From a virus, in IMG/VR virus record IMGVR_UViG_3300030106_004677, positions 1 to 55,489 of that record: a DNA stretch of 55,489 nt; one strand, given 5' to 3'. Numbering within the stretch: position 1 is the first letter of the stretch; the number at the start of each line of letters is the position of its first letter. The notes under the pieces are model-generated. The model did not search any database, had not been told where the DNA came from, and saw only the letters and a list, made by a program, of their open reading frames with translations. Below are positions 31,517 through 40,557 of this stretch, piece after piece. The translations under genes were made by a program, and so were the position numbers.

Positions 31517-33402
31517 CGCCGGCCACTCGGTTGGAGTTCGATTCGCGTGCTGCCGACTCGCCATTTATAACCGAGCTGGCTGTCGCCGTCGTCATCGGAC
31601 TCAAAGCGAAAAACTACCTGCCGCGCGCGCGACCGAAGGCTGTTGTAGGTGGAACTTTCCGTGATTTGAGTTGTGCTGTCAGTTGTCAGGGATTGGCCGG
31701 GGAAATCTCTTCGCTTCAACACCACATTCATTGCCGGGGTCGTAGACACGCCGGGCTCAATCACAAATTTGGTGTCTGGGATAATTTTTTTAATGAAGCT
31801 AAAGTTTTCTCCGCTTGAGACATCTAAGTCGGCAGACTCAGCAAACACGTTAGTCATGGCCGCGCCGTTGTCGTCAAATCCGGTCTCGTGCTGAAAAAGA
31901 CAATTTTGGCTGTCGGCTTGAGCGCCGGCCAAAGGCACATCTTCCACACCGGCGTCCTGCCATCCGTATCTGACGAGCGAGCCAATTGACCAGTTGTTTT
32001 CTTCATAATTGAAAATGACGTATCTGGAAACCTCTCCCGTTCCATCGGTTATAGAGGGGTAGAAGAACCAGACCTCTCCAAACTCGCTGTTTGTGCCAAA
32101 GAAACATTTGAAAGACTGGCCCTGATCGATGTCCTCAAAGACATATTCCTGAACGGTGCAAGGCAGTTTTTGAACCGAGCCGTTATAAAAATAGAAGCCG
32201 GTTTTGGAAGCAAAATAAACGCCATTCGGCGCATTTGTCGCGCCCTTTGGAGAGATCAACCCTGCGCCTTCGTTGACGAGGTTCACGGCAAACGTCAGCG
32301 GAGGCCCAATGAAATTCATCGAGTAAAGCGACGTGTCAGTCCATATCAGAATTTCTTGGCGGGACTTAACGGCCCCGACAATGAATGATCCGCTCGACAA
32401 CCGAACAGATCCGGCCGTGTTGGTCGAGGTCGGCTCAAACTGAAGCTCATTTTCTTGCGTCGAAAACGCAACCAACATCGGATCAACGACGTTGGTGCGG
32501 AGGTTATCGACAATGGGGTCGGCGCCTAGCACCACTAGGTGCCGGTCGGTTTCTGAGGTGATAACTTGCAAGCCCACCGTAGGCACTAGGTTGGCCCCGG
32601 AGGTTGTTGCAAGTTCTGCCGCCCGAACCGTAATGCCGCTGTTCTCAACCCACCTGTAGATGCCGGCGCCGCGCACGTTGATAATTAAGTTTTCGCCGTA
32701 ATTGTCGTGCGTCCATGTTCTTAGCTGGTTGACCGCACTGATTGCGCTTGCAGAGCCAAACGTGCCAGAGCCCCATGTGCCCAGTCCGAAACCTGATCCC
32801 TGCACATACGTGTCGAGGCCAACATTGATCTGGTAAACGCCGACCACGCTGCTACCGCCGTTGCCGCTGTCGCTGCTGTTTGCGGTGACCGTGTCGCCAT
32901 CGGTATCTTTGGCGGTGATCGTGTAAGCGTTCGCACTTGTGACGAGGTCAATCTGATATTCCTGATTCAGAACTTCGGCGGTGACCAGTCCGCCTAGACT
33001 GGCAGCTCCAGAAAACGTGACGTAGTCGCCGTTGACCGCGCCATGCGCCGTGTCGGCTACGGTGACCGTAGAGCTGCCGTTTGTAGCGGCGAATGTAACG
33101 TCACCGGCTGACGTGGTCGCCCGAATCGGCGTCACATCATTATAGATGCCGCCTTCCTCGACGTAGTATTTTGAGGTCGTTCCAATGCCGATGTAGCGCG
33201 TGCCACCCAAGCTGATCCACGAGTGAATTGCGCGAGCGATGCCAAGAAAATAAGCACTGCCCTCTTTGCGCCACCCACCAATCTTTTCAATAGCGCCTTT
33301 GCGGAAGCGCACAAGATTGGCGTTGACCCAGCCGCCTTTTGCGGAGTAATCGGTGCCCTCCCGATTCACTCCGGGCTGAAAATCGAGCTGCTGAAGCGGC
33401 AT
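31513..33402 (-). CDS. Tail hub/stabilisation protein (P22 gp10-like)
   Basis: 629 residues from MPLQQLDFQPGVNREGTDYS. The opening FQPGVNREGTDYSAKGGWVN, NLVRFRKGAIEKIGGW and the sequence of beta-blades (YIGIGTTSKYYVEEGGIYND, HLVVLGADPI, EILIWTDTSLYSM, WFFYPSITDG) are those of the gp10-type beta-propeller that closes the podoviral tail and stabilises packaged DNA. The upstream in-frame extension to 33492 overlaps the previous gene and is dropped. It follows the adaptor genes as in P22-like virions. Confidence 0.75.
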   Translation of the reverse strand: MPLQQLDFQPGVNREGTDYSAKGGWVNANLVRFRKGAIEKIGGWRKEGSAYFLGIARAIHSWISLGGTRYIGIGTTSKYYVEEGGIYNDVTPIRATTSAGDVTFAATNGSSTVTVADTAHGAVNGDYVTFSGAASLGGLVTAEVLNQEYQIDLVTSANAYTITAKDTDGDTVTANSSDSGNGGSSVVGVYQINVGLDTYVQGSGFGLGTWGSGTFGSASAISAVNQLRTWTHDNYGENLIINVRGAGIYRWVENSGITVRAAELATTSGANLVPTVGLQVITSETDRHLVVLGADPIVDNLRTNVVDPMLVAFSTQENELQFEPTSTNTAGSVRLSSGSFIVGAVKSRQEILIWTDTSLYSMNFIGPPLTFAVNLVNEGAGLISPKGATNAPNGVYFASKTGFYFYNGSVQKLPCTVQEYVFEDIDQGQSFKCFFGTNSEFGEVWFFYPSITDGTGEVSRYVIFNYEENNWSIGSLVRYGWQDAGVEDVPLAGAQADSQNCLFQHETGFDDNGAAMTNVFAESADLDVSSGENFSFIKKIIPDTKFVIEPGVSTTPAMNVVLKRRDFPGQSLTTDSTTQITESSTYNSLRSRARQVVFRFESDDDGDSQLGYKWRVGSTRIELQPSGRR

Positions 33403-33403
33403 A

Positions 33404-33832
33404 TCAGGCGAGCCTGATGATGGCGCCCGTGGCAGTCGGCGAAGGAAACACAACCGTAAAGTCGCCGGCCGTGGAGGTCTTGTCGCCGCCAAAATCTATC
33501 GCGCAGACTGCTTTGTCGCTTTGCGTGTCGTTATAGATCAAACACCCGCGCGCAGTGACCGTGGCAGTGCCAAAAGTCAAATCTGCGAAGTCGCATACAG
33601 CAGTGGTGCCCGACGTGGTCGGCGTCACAGACGTAAGCGCAGAGCCGCCGGCCGTGTAATTCGTGCCGCTGGCCTGACCCGTGGTTACGTAGGCGGTGGT
33701 GCCTGCGCCAAGCGTGGCGCTAGACGTGTATAGCGCGAGCTTAAACGAGTTACCGGAAGAGGCAGTAAAATTGTGCGTTCCAACCAGCAATTCTTGCTTG
33801 AAGCTAGTCGCGATTGCAGAGGTAATGGCCAT
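33404..33832 (-). CDS. Beta-rich virion structural protein (142 aa)
   Basis: Starts MAITSAIATSFKQELLVGTH. The pattern of Thr/Ser/Gly-rich strands (FKLALYTSSATLGAGTTAY, NYTAGGSALTSVTPTTSG, GAIIRLA at the end) is a family common in marine phage structural modules, near tail hub genes. Probably a tail-surface or accessory protein. No enzyme motif. Confidence 0.65.
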   Translation of the reverse strand: MAITSAIATSFKQELLVGTHNFTASSGNSFKLALYTSSATLGAGTTAYVTTGQASGTNYTAGGSALTSVTPTTSGTTAVCDFADLTFGTATVTARGCLIYNDTQSDKAVCAIDFGGDKTSTAGDFTVVFPSPTATGAIIRLA

Positions 33833-33840
33833 AAAGCATC

Positions 33841-34125
33841 CTAAAGTTGCTTAATAACATCCGCCATATCGGCGTGGCCTTGACTAGCCAACAAACCTCT
33901 TATCGTGACTCGGTCAGATGCCACCGCAGAGCGGACACCTGCCAATATTAACTGGTACACCTGTTCTCTGAAAGCCTCAGCCTGAAGCCTGATATGCGGG
34001 TCAGCCTCGGCTGAGATTCCCACAATTTTATTAGTGATCTGGGTCGCCCAAAACTCGGGGTCGTGGCCTCGATTTTCGGTGGTCGAGACCATCACATTGC
34101 CCAGCTTAAAGCTCGCGTCGCTCAT
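33841..34125 (-). CDS. Hypothetical protein (94 aa)
   Basis: Starts MSDASFKLGNVMVSTTENRG, overlapping the previous stop (ATGA). The middle (DPHIRLQAEAFREQVYQLIL) and the end are amphipathic helices. Its place between the sugar-like Rossmann gene and a structural gene suggests a virion accessory protein. No family recognised. Confidence 0.6.
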   Translation of the reverse strand: MSDASFKLGNVMVSTTENRGHDPEFWATQITNKIVGISAEADPHIRLQAEAFREQVYQLILAGVRSAVASDRVTIRGLLASQGHADMADVIKQL

Positions 34126-34844
34126 CCTTTGTAGGGCTCTGGCGCAGACGGCAAATCAACGGTTTGAAGGTTGTGTTTTTCGACCATGTCGGCAAGCCTC
34201 GACTTGTGGCAAACCACCCACTGCCCAGCCGGGTCAGGCATCGCTACCACCGGGTCGTCCAGCCGATGATACCCGTACAAACGCTCGTCAATCTCGACAT
34301 TGCTGTCCAGCAGCGAGGATCGGGGGCTGGTGCCTATGCCAATCCCGGCTTCGATGCATTTGCAAATCCAGAACTCAACGCAGGCTCGGCCGGCCTCAGC
34401 AAAATGCAGGTTGTGCTTGTAAGAAAAGTCCATGCCAAACAAGTCCATGTGTTTGACTTTATTGAACAGGCCAAACGCAATGGAATACGACACGGTCGTG
34501 TTGAGATAGGCGCATCTGGTGGTTTCAACGACTTCAGCAAGCGGGTATTCGACAATCGCCGGAACGCGCTCGTCCATCTCGCAGGAGTAAATCGGCTTGT
34601 CAAAAGTCGGCAGCAACCGGCGCATGACATCGGTTTGGTTGCCGGCATCCTCTGTATCGAGGTATCGACTCGCCGGGTCCATCATGAAAACGCGGTCGCA
34701 CTCAAAGACGGACAAGGCGCTGTTGATGCACCAAACTTCGTCCCACTGTTTTGAATTTTCTACTGAGATTACATAGTCGATTTGGGACGCACCCAAACCG
34801 ATAATCGAAATCTTTTTCCCTTCAAGGCTTGGGTCAATAGGCAC
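34122..34844 (-). CDS. DUF115/MAF-like Rossmann-fold protein
   Basis: 240 residues. The N-terminal KISIIGLGASQIDYVIS is a nucleotide-binding-type beta-alpha turn, followed by WCINSALSVFECDRVFMMDP and CAYLNTTVSYSIAFGLF, which recall the DUF115 group (motility-accessory/6-hydroxymethylpterin-kinase-like and sialyltransferase-like enzymes). The C-terminus has GTSPRSSLLDSNVEID. It may transfer or sense a sugar nucleotide; no proof. Located among adaptor genes, so it could modify virion or host surface. Confidence 0.5.
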   Translation of the reverse strand: MPIDPSLEGKKISIIGLGASQIDYVISVENSKQWDEVWCINSALSVFECDRVFMMDPASRYLDTEDAGNQTDVMRRLLPTFDKPIYSCEMDERVPAIVEYPLAEVVETTRCAYLNTTVSYSIAFGLFNKVKHMDLFGMDFSYKHNLHFAEAGRACVEFWICKCIEAGIGIGTSPRSSLLDSNVEIDERLYGYHRLDDPVVAMPDPAGQWVVCHKSRLADMVEKHNLQTVDLPSAPEPYKG

Positions 34845-35491
34845 TAAGAGATTCCTGTACGTAGCATGTCATATCGGAACTCGTCTCGGGTTTCGCGACC
34901 GGAACTCAAGTTCCGCATACGCTCTAAACCTTCCTTAAAACGAGTTTCAAATGTGGCAATTACGTCAGGAGTTTCTTTGAGAAAGAGAGCTGCTTCCACT
35001 AGCGTGCCGTACAGCAAAGGATCGGGATGATCCGTAGATAGTACCGTTGTGCCACTGTCCCCCTGAGCCGTCAATGATGCCGGTTTATAGAGGTAATGAA
35101 GCTCGACGGTGTAACCGCTGTTTGGGACAGGTGACAGCTCAAAAGCCGTGTTGTCGAACAGCGAATAATACTTTGGCCGCCCCGTCGTCGTAGTCGTCGG
35201 GCTGAACTCCTTGATAAAGCTGGGGTGCTTAAAATCAAGGTAGTAATACTTGCTGCTGTCGATCACCGCTAATGAGAAAGGTGCATAAAAATCGCTAGGC
35301 GTTGCCAAAAAACGATTAGACGCCGTTAAAGCGCCTTGCACATTTTTACGTTGCTCAGGCAGTTGAACCGACTTGAAAATCCGGGCCTCGGCCTGCTGGA
35401 TAAACGTGTTCAGATTGTTGTTGAAGGTCGTTTCGCTGACCTGCAAATAGTCTTGAACAGTGCTTTTCAGTGTCGCTAACGTGAAACTCAT
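34844..35491 (-). CDS. Head-tail adaptor/connector-like protein (215 aa)
   Basis: Starts MSFTLATLKSTVQDYLQVSE; the segment FIQQAEARIFKSVQLPEQR is typical of phage adaptor (gp6/gp4-like) proteins that form a ring under the portal. The C-terminal part has DHPDPLLYGTLVEAALFLK and a Arg-rich helix. Overlaps the following gene by one base and the previous by four. The assignment rests on family likeness and gene order. Confidence 0.6.
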   Translation of the reverse strand: MSFTLATLKSTVQDYLQVSETTFNNNLNTFIQQAEARIFKSVQLPEQRKNVQGALTASNRFLATPSDFYAPFSLAVIDSSKYYYLDFKHPSFIKEFSPTTTTTGRPKYYSLFDNTAFELSPVPNSGYTVELHYLYKPASLTAQGDSGTTVLSTDHPDPLLYGTLVEAALFLKETPDVIATFETRFKEGLERMRNLSSGRETRDEFRYDMLRTGIS

Positions 35492-35811
35492 GTAATCGTA
35501 ATCTCCACGGTGCCGACACTAGCAGTGATTTCAAAGGTTTGCAAAATTGTGCCCAGTTGTCCAACGCCCACGTTCGTATAAACCGTGAACGCCGTGCCGT
35601 CGCGTCCATCGGAGCTAGGGTCAGGTCTTGGGTCTTTCAGCGCCTGCGGGTCGAGCGGCGTTGGTTTCCGCTCTAACTGAGGGTGCTTGGGGCTCCACTG
35701 ATCGGGGCCAACCAGCAACCCATCCCACGTTTTTTTCATATCGCGCAGGCGATAGCGAAACCCCGTGATGTCACAGATTCCCCACGCCCGTTTGTTCGAT
35801 GCAAACGACAT
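35488..35811 (-). CDS. Conserved phage structural protein (107 aa)
   Basis: Starts MSFASNKRAWGICDITGFRY, then YRLRDMKKTWDGLLVGPDQW and SPKHPQLE, a signature found repeatedly in marine podovirus structural operons. The C-terminus (TFEITASVGTVEITIT) is a beta hairpin similar to that of 31205-31516. Located between the two adaptor genes, so likely a small neck or tail component. Confidence 0.65.
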   Translation of the reverse strand: MSFASNKRAWGICDITGFRYRLRDMKKTWDGLLVGPDQWSPKHPQLERKPTPLDPQALKDPRPDPSSDGRDGTAFTVYTNVGVGQLGTILQTFEITASVGTVEITIT

Positions 35812-36506
35812 CAGGCGATGTTGTAGTTTCTGAGGTCAGGCGACACGCGGAAGCTCGCGCGCTCCTCGTCTTGACTGAGGGCGCGATCAAATTCTTCCTC
35901 GTACAGGGCTTTCAACATCTGTACGCGGTCTGGCGCTTTTTTCAGCGCAATGTAATAAGCGAGCCCGGCAGCAAGACACGGATAGAACCGAAACGGCACC
36001 TGCATCGTATTTGCACCGGCGTCTGCATCGTCCATTCGGGTTAGCGCGTTGACGTAAATCGTGTAGGTGCTGCTCTTGTCCGGGGCCGGCCAGACCGTAA
36101 TCGTTGGGCTCAGAAGCTTGTTCACGTAGAACTGGTTAGGCTTTCCGGTCGTGCTTTTGGTCGCTACGTGGCTGTACTCTGCGCGGCTCATCCGGCTAAG
36201 CGGCACGTCCGTCGCAGTGCCGCCAATCGTCTCGCGAATGAAAACGTCAAGCACATCAATGGTTGCCGTGGGCGTGGTGCTGTCCACGTCATAAACCGTC
36301 GTGTCGGCAACCATCGGTATGGTCTTTTGAGCCACAGTCCATTGGTTTAACCCACGGTTTGACCACTCAGCCAACATCAGGTTAAGAGAGCGCGTAGCGG
36401 TTTTGAGGTCGTAGCCTGTCCTCAGCTCAAGGCCGCACCGCTCAAAGGCCTCCTCGACGTAATCGGCTACGTCCAGCTCAAAATCCTTACTTCCGCTTAC
36501 CGCCAT
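35811..36506 (-). CDS. Tail accessory/adaptor protein (P22 gp4-like)
   Basis: 231 residues. FELDVADYVEEAFERCGLEL and LKTATRSLNLMLAEWSNRGL are the helical signature of the gp4-type head-closure factor of P22-like phages. In the second half, FYVNKLLSPTITVWPAPD and FRFYPCLAAGLAYYIALKKA continue the pattern. It attaches to the portal and extends the channel. It shares a 20-base overlap with the upstream gene. Confidence 0.7.
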   Translation of the reverse strand: MAVSGSKDFELDVADYVEEAFERCGLELRTGYDLKTATRSLNLMLAEWSNRGLNQWTVAQKTIPMVADTTVYDVDSTTPTATIDVLDVFIRETIGGTATDVPLSRMSRAEYSHVATKSTTGKPNQFYVNKLLSPTITVWPAPDKSSTYTIYVNALTRMDDADAGANTMQVPFRFYPCLAAGLAYYIALKKAPDRVQMLKALYEEEFDRALSQDEERASFRVSPDLRNYNIA

Positions 36507-37188
36507 CTGGTTTTCCCTCCGCGTAGAGGTTGTCGAACACTTGGTTTACATCCAACGTGTAGTCTAGGTCGGATTTGGAATAATGAATATGCTGAGATGG
36601 CTTAAATTCAGGCGCTCCGCTACCCGTTTCAAACCACGCCGGATGCGTAACCCGGACACGATTGTTTGGCAGCGCGACAATATTTCCCGTCCAAGGTCCA
36701 GCATCAAGTAGCTCCAAAACGTGCGACTGTTTGTGCTGAGCCGGGTCATCCGCAATCTCATTTTCAGCATAGTCAACCGTAAAATAGTACCTCGCCGGAT
36801 ACATCTCTCCATCAATCTTTGCCAGCCACGGGCACGGTGTTGCGCGATCCAAAACGTAGACCGCATGGTTATGGCTAGAACAATCCCAAGGCTGTGCAGC
36901 CCAAACCGGCATTGGCTCCGGCCAATCTTCCAACGGCGTATCGCCCACCAACGCAGTGATTGGCATGCGTGCCCACATCGCTCCGCCAAGGACGTTTTCT
37001 TCATCGTCGTCATCGTAGGTCTCAGCGCCAGTAAAAATAAGCTGGAAGCTTAAACACCTCGTCGGCATTGTCGTGACAGCGATAGCCATCGCGTGGACAA
37101 ACTCGCCGTGAAATTGCTCGTGGTTGTGCGTGTACTCCTTTCTCACCCAGCACTTAAAGTGCGGGATGTTCGACTGCAAATACGCCAC
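36487..37188 (-). CDS. Conserved marine-phage hypothetical protein (233 aa)
   Basis: Starts MAYLQSNIPHFKCWVRKEYT. Many Trp, His and Cys residues (PVWAAQPWDCSSHNHAVYVL, PARYYFTVDYAENEIADDPA) suggest a folded globular protein. The HYTHNHEQFHGEF region is conserved in type with other marine structural operons. No catalytic motif can be stated. Its place next to the gp4-like gene suggests a virion or assembly role. Confidence 0.55.
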   Translation of the reverse strand: MAYLQSNIPHFKCWVRKEYTHNHEQFHGEFVHAMAIAVTTMPTRCLSFQLIFTGAETYDDDDEENVLGGAMWARMPITALVGDTPLEDWPEPMPVWAAQPWDCSSHNHAVYVLDRATPCPWLAKIDGEMYPARYYFTVDYAENEIADDPAQHKQSHVLELLDAGPWTGNIVALPNNRVRVTHPAWFETGSGAPEFKPSQHIHYSKSDLDYTLDVNQVFDNLYAEGKPDGGKRK

Positions 37189-37604
37189 TACCTACCGTAA
37201 AGCCCAGTGTTTTTTCTGCGAGGCGGCGTAAATTTTTTGCCGCCTTTGGCTGCGCCTTTTGTTTTCATGGCGCCGCCCTTGGCGTAACCTTTTGTCTTCA
37301 TAGCTCCGCCGCTGGCGTAGCCTTTTGTTTTTTTCTTCACAGACCCTCCGGTTGCTGCAAATGTCGATACGTTAGTCGGTTTGCCTCCGACCCCCTGCTT
37401 CTTGGCTCGCTTTCTCTTAACCGCAGAATCAATCTGCGATTTTGACATTTTGTTAGCCTTGGCTGCCGGCACACATTTCGGGTAGCCACGCTCAGATTTT
37501 TTTGCACTGCTGCGCCCGCATGCCTTAAACCCACCGCCTTTCTTGGGTGCGGAAATATCAACCCAGTCCTCCGAAAACCACTTTTTGAGGCCTTCCCTAG
37601 CCAC
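37188..37604 (-). CDS. DUF5872-type basic protein
   Basis: 138 residues from a GTG at 37604, reading VAREGLKKWFSEDWVDISAP, then KKGGGFKACGRSSAKKSERG and YPKCVPAAKANKMSKSQIDS. This is the DUF5872 signature, also known from giant viruses. The C-terminal third has repeats of the form GGAMKTKGYAKGG and is very basic, so DNA contact in the head is possible. A TTG start 22 codons upstream would overlap the previous gene by 74 bases; the GTG overlaps by only eight. Confidence 0.65.
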   Translation of the reverse strand: MAREGLKKWFSEDWVDISAPKKGGGFKACGRSSAKKSERGYPKCVPAAKANKMSKSQIDSAVKRKRAKKQGVGGKPTNVSTFAATGGSVKKKTKGYASGGAMKTKGYAKGGAMKTKGAAKGGKKFTPPRRKNTGLYGR

Positions 37605-37845
37605 GAGGCACTCGCGTCTTTTTTTGTTTGGCGGGCATAATCGCGCCACAACCGCGCGCTTGAATTTCAACCGACCCGCCCAAGTTCATTTTCTTGCCTT
37701 TATATTTGCCGCCCATGTTTTTGTACTCTCGCACCATATAGGCATTGGCGTAGGCCGAAGGGTAAACGTCAAATTTTCGCTTAGCCTTAGCTTTCGCCTT
37801 GGCGTACAAGGCCGGGTTCGCCACATTGTCGGGAGCTTTAGCCAT
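37597..37845 (-). CDS. Small basic virion-type protein (82 aa)
   Basis: Starts MAKAPDNVANPALYAKAKAK, with the KRKFDVYPSAYANAYMVREY segment that recurs in many phage and marine-virus small basic proteins. GGKYKGKKMNLGGSVEIQAR follows. The ATG overlaps the upstream stop (TGATG). It is paired with the DUF5872-type gene, as often seen in marine phages. Likely packaged, role unknown. Confidence 0.65.
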   Translation of the reverse strand: MAKAPDNVANPALYAKAKAKAKRKFDVYPSAYANAYMVREYKNMGGKYKGKKMNLGGSVEIQARGCGAIMPAKQKKTRVPRG

Positions 37846-39128
37846 CAAAAATACATTCCTTGTCCGCCCCGGCCGCCCCGACCGCCCCGGCCAACATCTC
37901 GCTCGACAACGGTTCTTCGCGACGGCGTTGCGCGAACCGTCTCTGGCAAGAATGCTTCAGCCTCTTCGGGCAAAGGGGTAAACAACATTGTTTCGGCCGG
38001 AAGAGTTACGTCAATCGAGCTTGAGGTCGGACCACCGAAGCTTATTGCATTCGGCTCGGTTGCGGCCGGCTGGGTTGCGGCCGACTGAGCGGCAAGCGAA
38101 TGCATAAGGGGCTCTTGCCCAGTGTATTGGTCGAACGGGTCCATCCCAAAATCAAAACCGGTTCCCGGCGCGCCAATTGAATTTAAGATTTCATCCGCAG
38201 ACATCGTCGTGTAATCCACAGGGTCTGGAGTAGGGGCAGGATCAGGAGTAGGGGTAGGGGCAGGATCGGGAGCAGGGGCAGGATCGGGAGCAGGAGCAGG
38301 TTCAGCGGGCGCGGCCTCCACCGCGTCCAATCTGGAAATAACGTCAGCAATTTGCTGCTCTAGTGGACTCAAATCTTGAGCCCTGTCCTGCGTAATGCTA
38401 CTGCGGAGACCTTCCAAGTCGGGGGCGTCTGGAATCAAGCCCATCAATTCAGCTCGCAACCCTTCCAAGTCAGGGGCGTCTGGAATCAGGCCCATCAGCT
38501 CAGCCCGCAATGCCTCGATGTCGGGCATATCTGGAATCAGCCCTTTAAGCTCTTCGCGCAAACTGTCAATCATGGATTGCAGTTCAACAGAGTCGTCAGG
38601 AAGGTCAGCTATTATCTGGGCGACTAAAGCCTCTTGATCCGGCATCGCCTCGATCAGATCTTGGCGAAGCTCCTCCTTGAGCAGATCAGGGTCAATGTCT
38701 GTCGGCTCAGGTATGCCGGCAAGAATTTCTTTCCGCAAATCCTCTTTCAGCAAATCAGGATCGATAGCGGGGCCAATCAACGCCTCTACGCGAGCGATCT
38801 CGTTTGCAATCCTCTTGACTTCCTCATCTGCCCCGCGCTGATCTTCATATGAAGCTTTCTTAGCATCTTCAAATTGTTTGACGAGGCTCTGATACTGATT
38901 TTCAAGCCCCTCGTAGTCCATTTGGACCGAACTCATGGCCTGATCAAGATCCCTGTCCCGAAACGCTTGGAGGGGATCATCCGGCCGAGCGCCCCGATTA
39001 AACGCCGGCCGGTTTAACAGATACTCCGCTTGGCCCTTGTAAGGACTGACGTAATCCGGCTCATCGACCGTAATTCCCATCGGCATCCGGCGAAAAGGGT
39101 TGAACTTAAACGGATTGAACTCAGCCAC
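37845..39128 (-). CDS. Coiled-coil repetitive virion protein (427 aa)
   Basis: GTG start at 39128 (VAEFNPFKFNPFRR) with AGGAG nine bases upstream; an upstream GTG lacks a site. After a proline-rich head comes a long coiled coil (residues ~60-270) with repeats LRAELMGLIPDAPDLEG and DPDLLKEELRQDLIEA, then a Pro-Ala-Asp linker (PAPDPAPAPDPAPTPT) and a C-terminal RGGRGGRGGQG end. It has fibre- or scaffold-like architecture. Possibly a virion-surface fibre or internal rod; not a classical tape measure given a podovirus. Confidence 0.55.
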   Translation of the reverse strand: MAEFNPFKFNPFRRMPMGITVDEPDYVSPYKGQAEYLLNRPAFNRGARPDDPLQAFRDRDLDQAMSSVQMDYEGLENQYQSLVKQFEDAKKASYEDQRGADEEVKRIANEIARVEALIGPAIDPDLLKEDLRKEILAGIPEPTDIDPDLLKEELRQDLIEAMPDQEALVAQIIADLPDDSVELQSMIDSLREELKGLIPDMPDIEALRAELMGLIPDAPDLEGLRAELMGLIPDAPDLEGLRSSITQDRAQDLSPLEQQIADVISRLDAVEAAPAEPAPAPDPAPAPDPAPTPTPDPAPTPDPVDYTTMSADEILNSIGAPGTGFDFGMDPFDQYTGQEPLMHSLAAQSAATQPAATEPNAISFGGPTSSSIDVTLPAETMLFTPLPEEAEAFLPETVRATPSRRTVVERDVGRGGRGGRGGQGMYF

Positions 39129-39142
39129 CGGTCTACTCCTAA

Positions 39143-39439
39143 CTACCACTTCACCTTGTTTGCCCAGTATGCGGCGCTCATTTTGCCTTTTGCAATATTC
39201 TTACCATGACGGGCCTTGAAGCTGGCCCGTTTCTTCTTCATCTTTTCAGACTCACCCTTCTTCGGCTTACCGGCAGTGCTTGCGCCCTGCTCACCAAAAC
39301 GAATTAGTTTTAGCTTATGTCCTTCCTGCGCTAAAACCATGTGAGACTTTTTTGGATGCTTCGGAGTACGCTTAGGCTTATTTACCCCAGATAGCCCATG
39401 TTTTTTCAGCATATTTGCTCTGCGTGTTTCATGTGCCAT
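39143..39439 (-). CDS. Conserved small basic phage protein (98 aa)
   Basis: LAQEGHKLKLIRFGEQGAST then KRASFKARHGKNIAKGKMSA and AYWANKVKW at the end form a signature seen in very many marine phages (cyanophages and pelagiphages) in the structural region. Strongly basic. Probably a virion-associated DNA-binding protein. Clean start MAHETRRANMLKKHG. Confidence 0.75.
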   Translation of the reverse strand: MAHETRRANMLKKHGLSGVNKPKRTPKHPKKSHMVLAQEGHKLKLIRFGEQGASTAGKPKKGESEKMKKKRASFKARHGKNIAKGKMSAAYWANKVKW

Positions 39440-39496
39440 ATGCGTGCTTAACCCATCATCATCGGATCAACTTCTTAACGTCCTTAGTTGTCGGCA

Positions 39497-39898
39497 TCAA
39501 TAAGCCTTGATCAACTCCAGCACGATCATGTACGTGTCGCCTGATCCCGCGCCCACAGTCGTAAAATCAAGGTCACCCGTCACGCCGCTGCCGGCGTTAT
39601 TGGGTATCCCTGAAAAATCGCTGTAGTCGTGGTGACCGGTGCTGTCCTCTGACAGACCGATAGCCAACACGTTACTGGTCGCGTCAAACTCAATTTTTAC
39701 GCTCATGCCCGTACACTGCCACCAAATTTTGTTGATGGTGACCCCGGTGCATGTATCGCCGGCGCTGTTAGCCGCGAGCGCAGAAACGTCAACTTTTTTT
39801 ACAGCAGACTCACCGGAGCCGTCAGAGGCGTTGGTGAACTTCAGGACGGCTTTTCGTTCGCCGTCCTGAATTGTCTGGCTAGTTACGGCGTCAGCCAT
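39497..39898 (-). CDS. Beta-rich virion protein (133 aa)
   Basis: MADAVTSQTIQDGERKAVLK, then TCTGVTINKIWWQCTGMSVK and DTYMIVLELIKAY. Serial beta strands with Ser/Gly-rich loops match a family common next to capsid genes in marine phages. Probably a decoration or head-completion component. It lies 14 bases after the following structural gene, same strand. Confidence 0.65.
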   Translation of the reverse strand: MADAVTSQTIQDGERKAVLKFTNASDGSGESAVKKVDVSALAANSAGDTCTGVTINKIWWQCTGMSVKIEFDATSNVLAIGLSEDSTGHHDYSDFSGIPNNAGSGVTGDLDFTTVGAGSGDTYMIVLELIKAY

Positions 39899-39912
39899 AA
39901 GTCACCTCTCTA

Positions 39913-40419
39913 TTAAGCGTCGGCAAACGGCGTTACGAGCGTGCCAGAACCGAGAGTCAACCCCTCGACAGCGTATTTTGCGCTGGCAATCGCTGTGACA
40001 CGAATAATTGAGCCGGCGATCCCGCCTTTAGTGCTGCCGTTCAAAGTGATCACGTCATTTGACGCGCCACTGATAAACGTCTTGCCCGTGGCGTCGCTGA
40101 CGCCGGTGTAGATGCCTCCGACGAATTTGTCGGTGCCGTCCGTCAAGATGTCCATGTCCGTTGCGGCAGTCACGACCACAAACGTAAATGAAGCCCCCAG
40201 ATTGTTTAGCTGGTTGGGGTCGTCGTCGCTGTCAGGAGCGGTGGCCACAATGGTGGGCAGCGTAAATTTTCCGTCAGCGTCGTTCGTCAGCAGGGTCTTC
40301 CCCGCGTGAGCAGCTACCGTCAACGTGGTGTCGGCCGTCAGACTGACAACAGCAGCGTTGCCTGCGGAGATGAAGCCGGCCAGAGATTTAACCGGCCCAG
40401 AAAAGGTTGTTTTTGCCAT
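39913..40419 (-). CDS. Putative capsid decoration/fibre protein (168 aa)
   Basis: MAKTTFSGPVKSLAGFISAG, then SLTADTTLTVAAHAGKTLLT and TGKTFISGASNDVITLNGST. The first half is a marine-phage structural motif, the second a beta-sandwich-like series. First gene after the terminator behind the major capsid gene. Probably a surface decoration protein; no enzymatic residues. Confidence 0.65.
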   Translation of the reverse strand: MAKTTFSGPVKSLAGFISAGNAAVVSLTADTTLTVAAHAGKTLLTNDADGKFTLPTIVATAPDSDDDPNQLNNLGASFTFVVVTAATDMDILTDGTDKFVGGIYTGVSDATGKTFISGASNDVITLNGSTKGGIAGSIIRVTAIASAKYAVEGLTLGSGTLVTPFADA

Positions 40420-40532
40420 GAGTCCCTCTTACGAAGAGATTTTGCCGCGCGTCGTCGTAAGCGTCCGCTGGGTCGGTCGCTGCGGCTAAATTTTCCCAGA
40501 TGTCAAAGGCAGTTTAGCCCAGACGCACACGC

Positions 40533-40557
40533 AAAAAAAAGGGGGCCAACGGCCCCC
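40533..40557 (-). terminator. Rho-independent terminator after the major capsid gene
   Basis: Minus strand: GGGGGCC-GTT-GGCCCCC followed by eight T. The stem is 7 bp, all G-C. It lies 23 bases after the capsid stop in a 160-bp gap. It should lower expression of downstream structural genes relative to the capsid gene. Confidence 0.9.
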
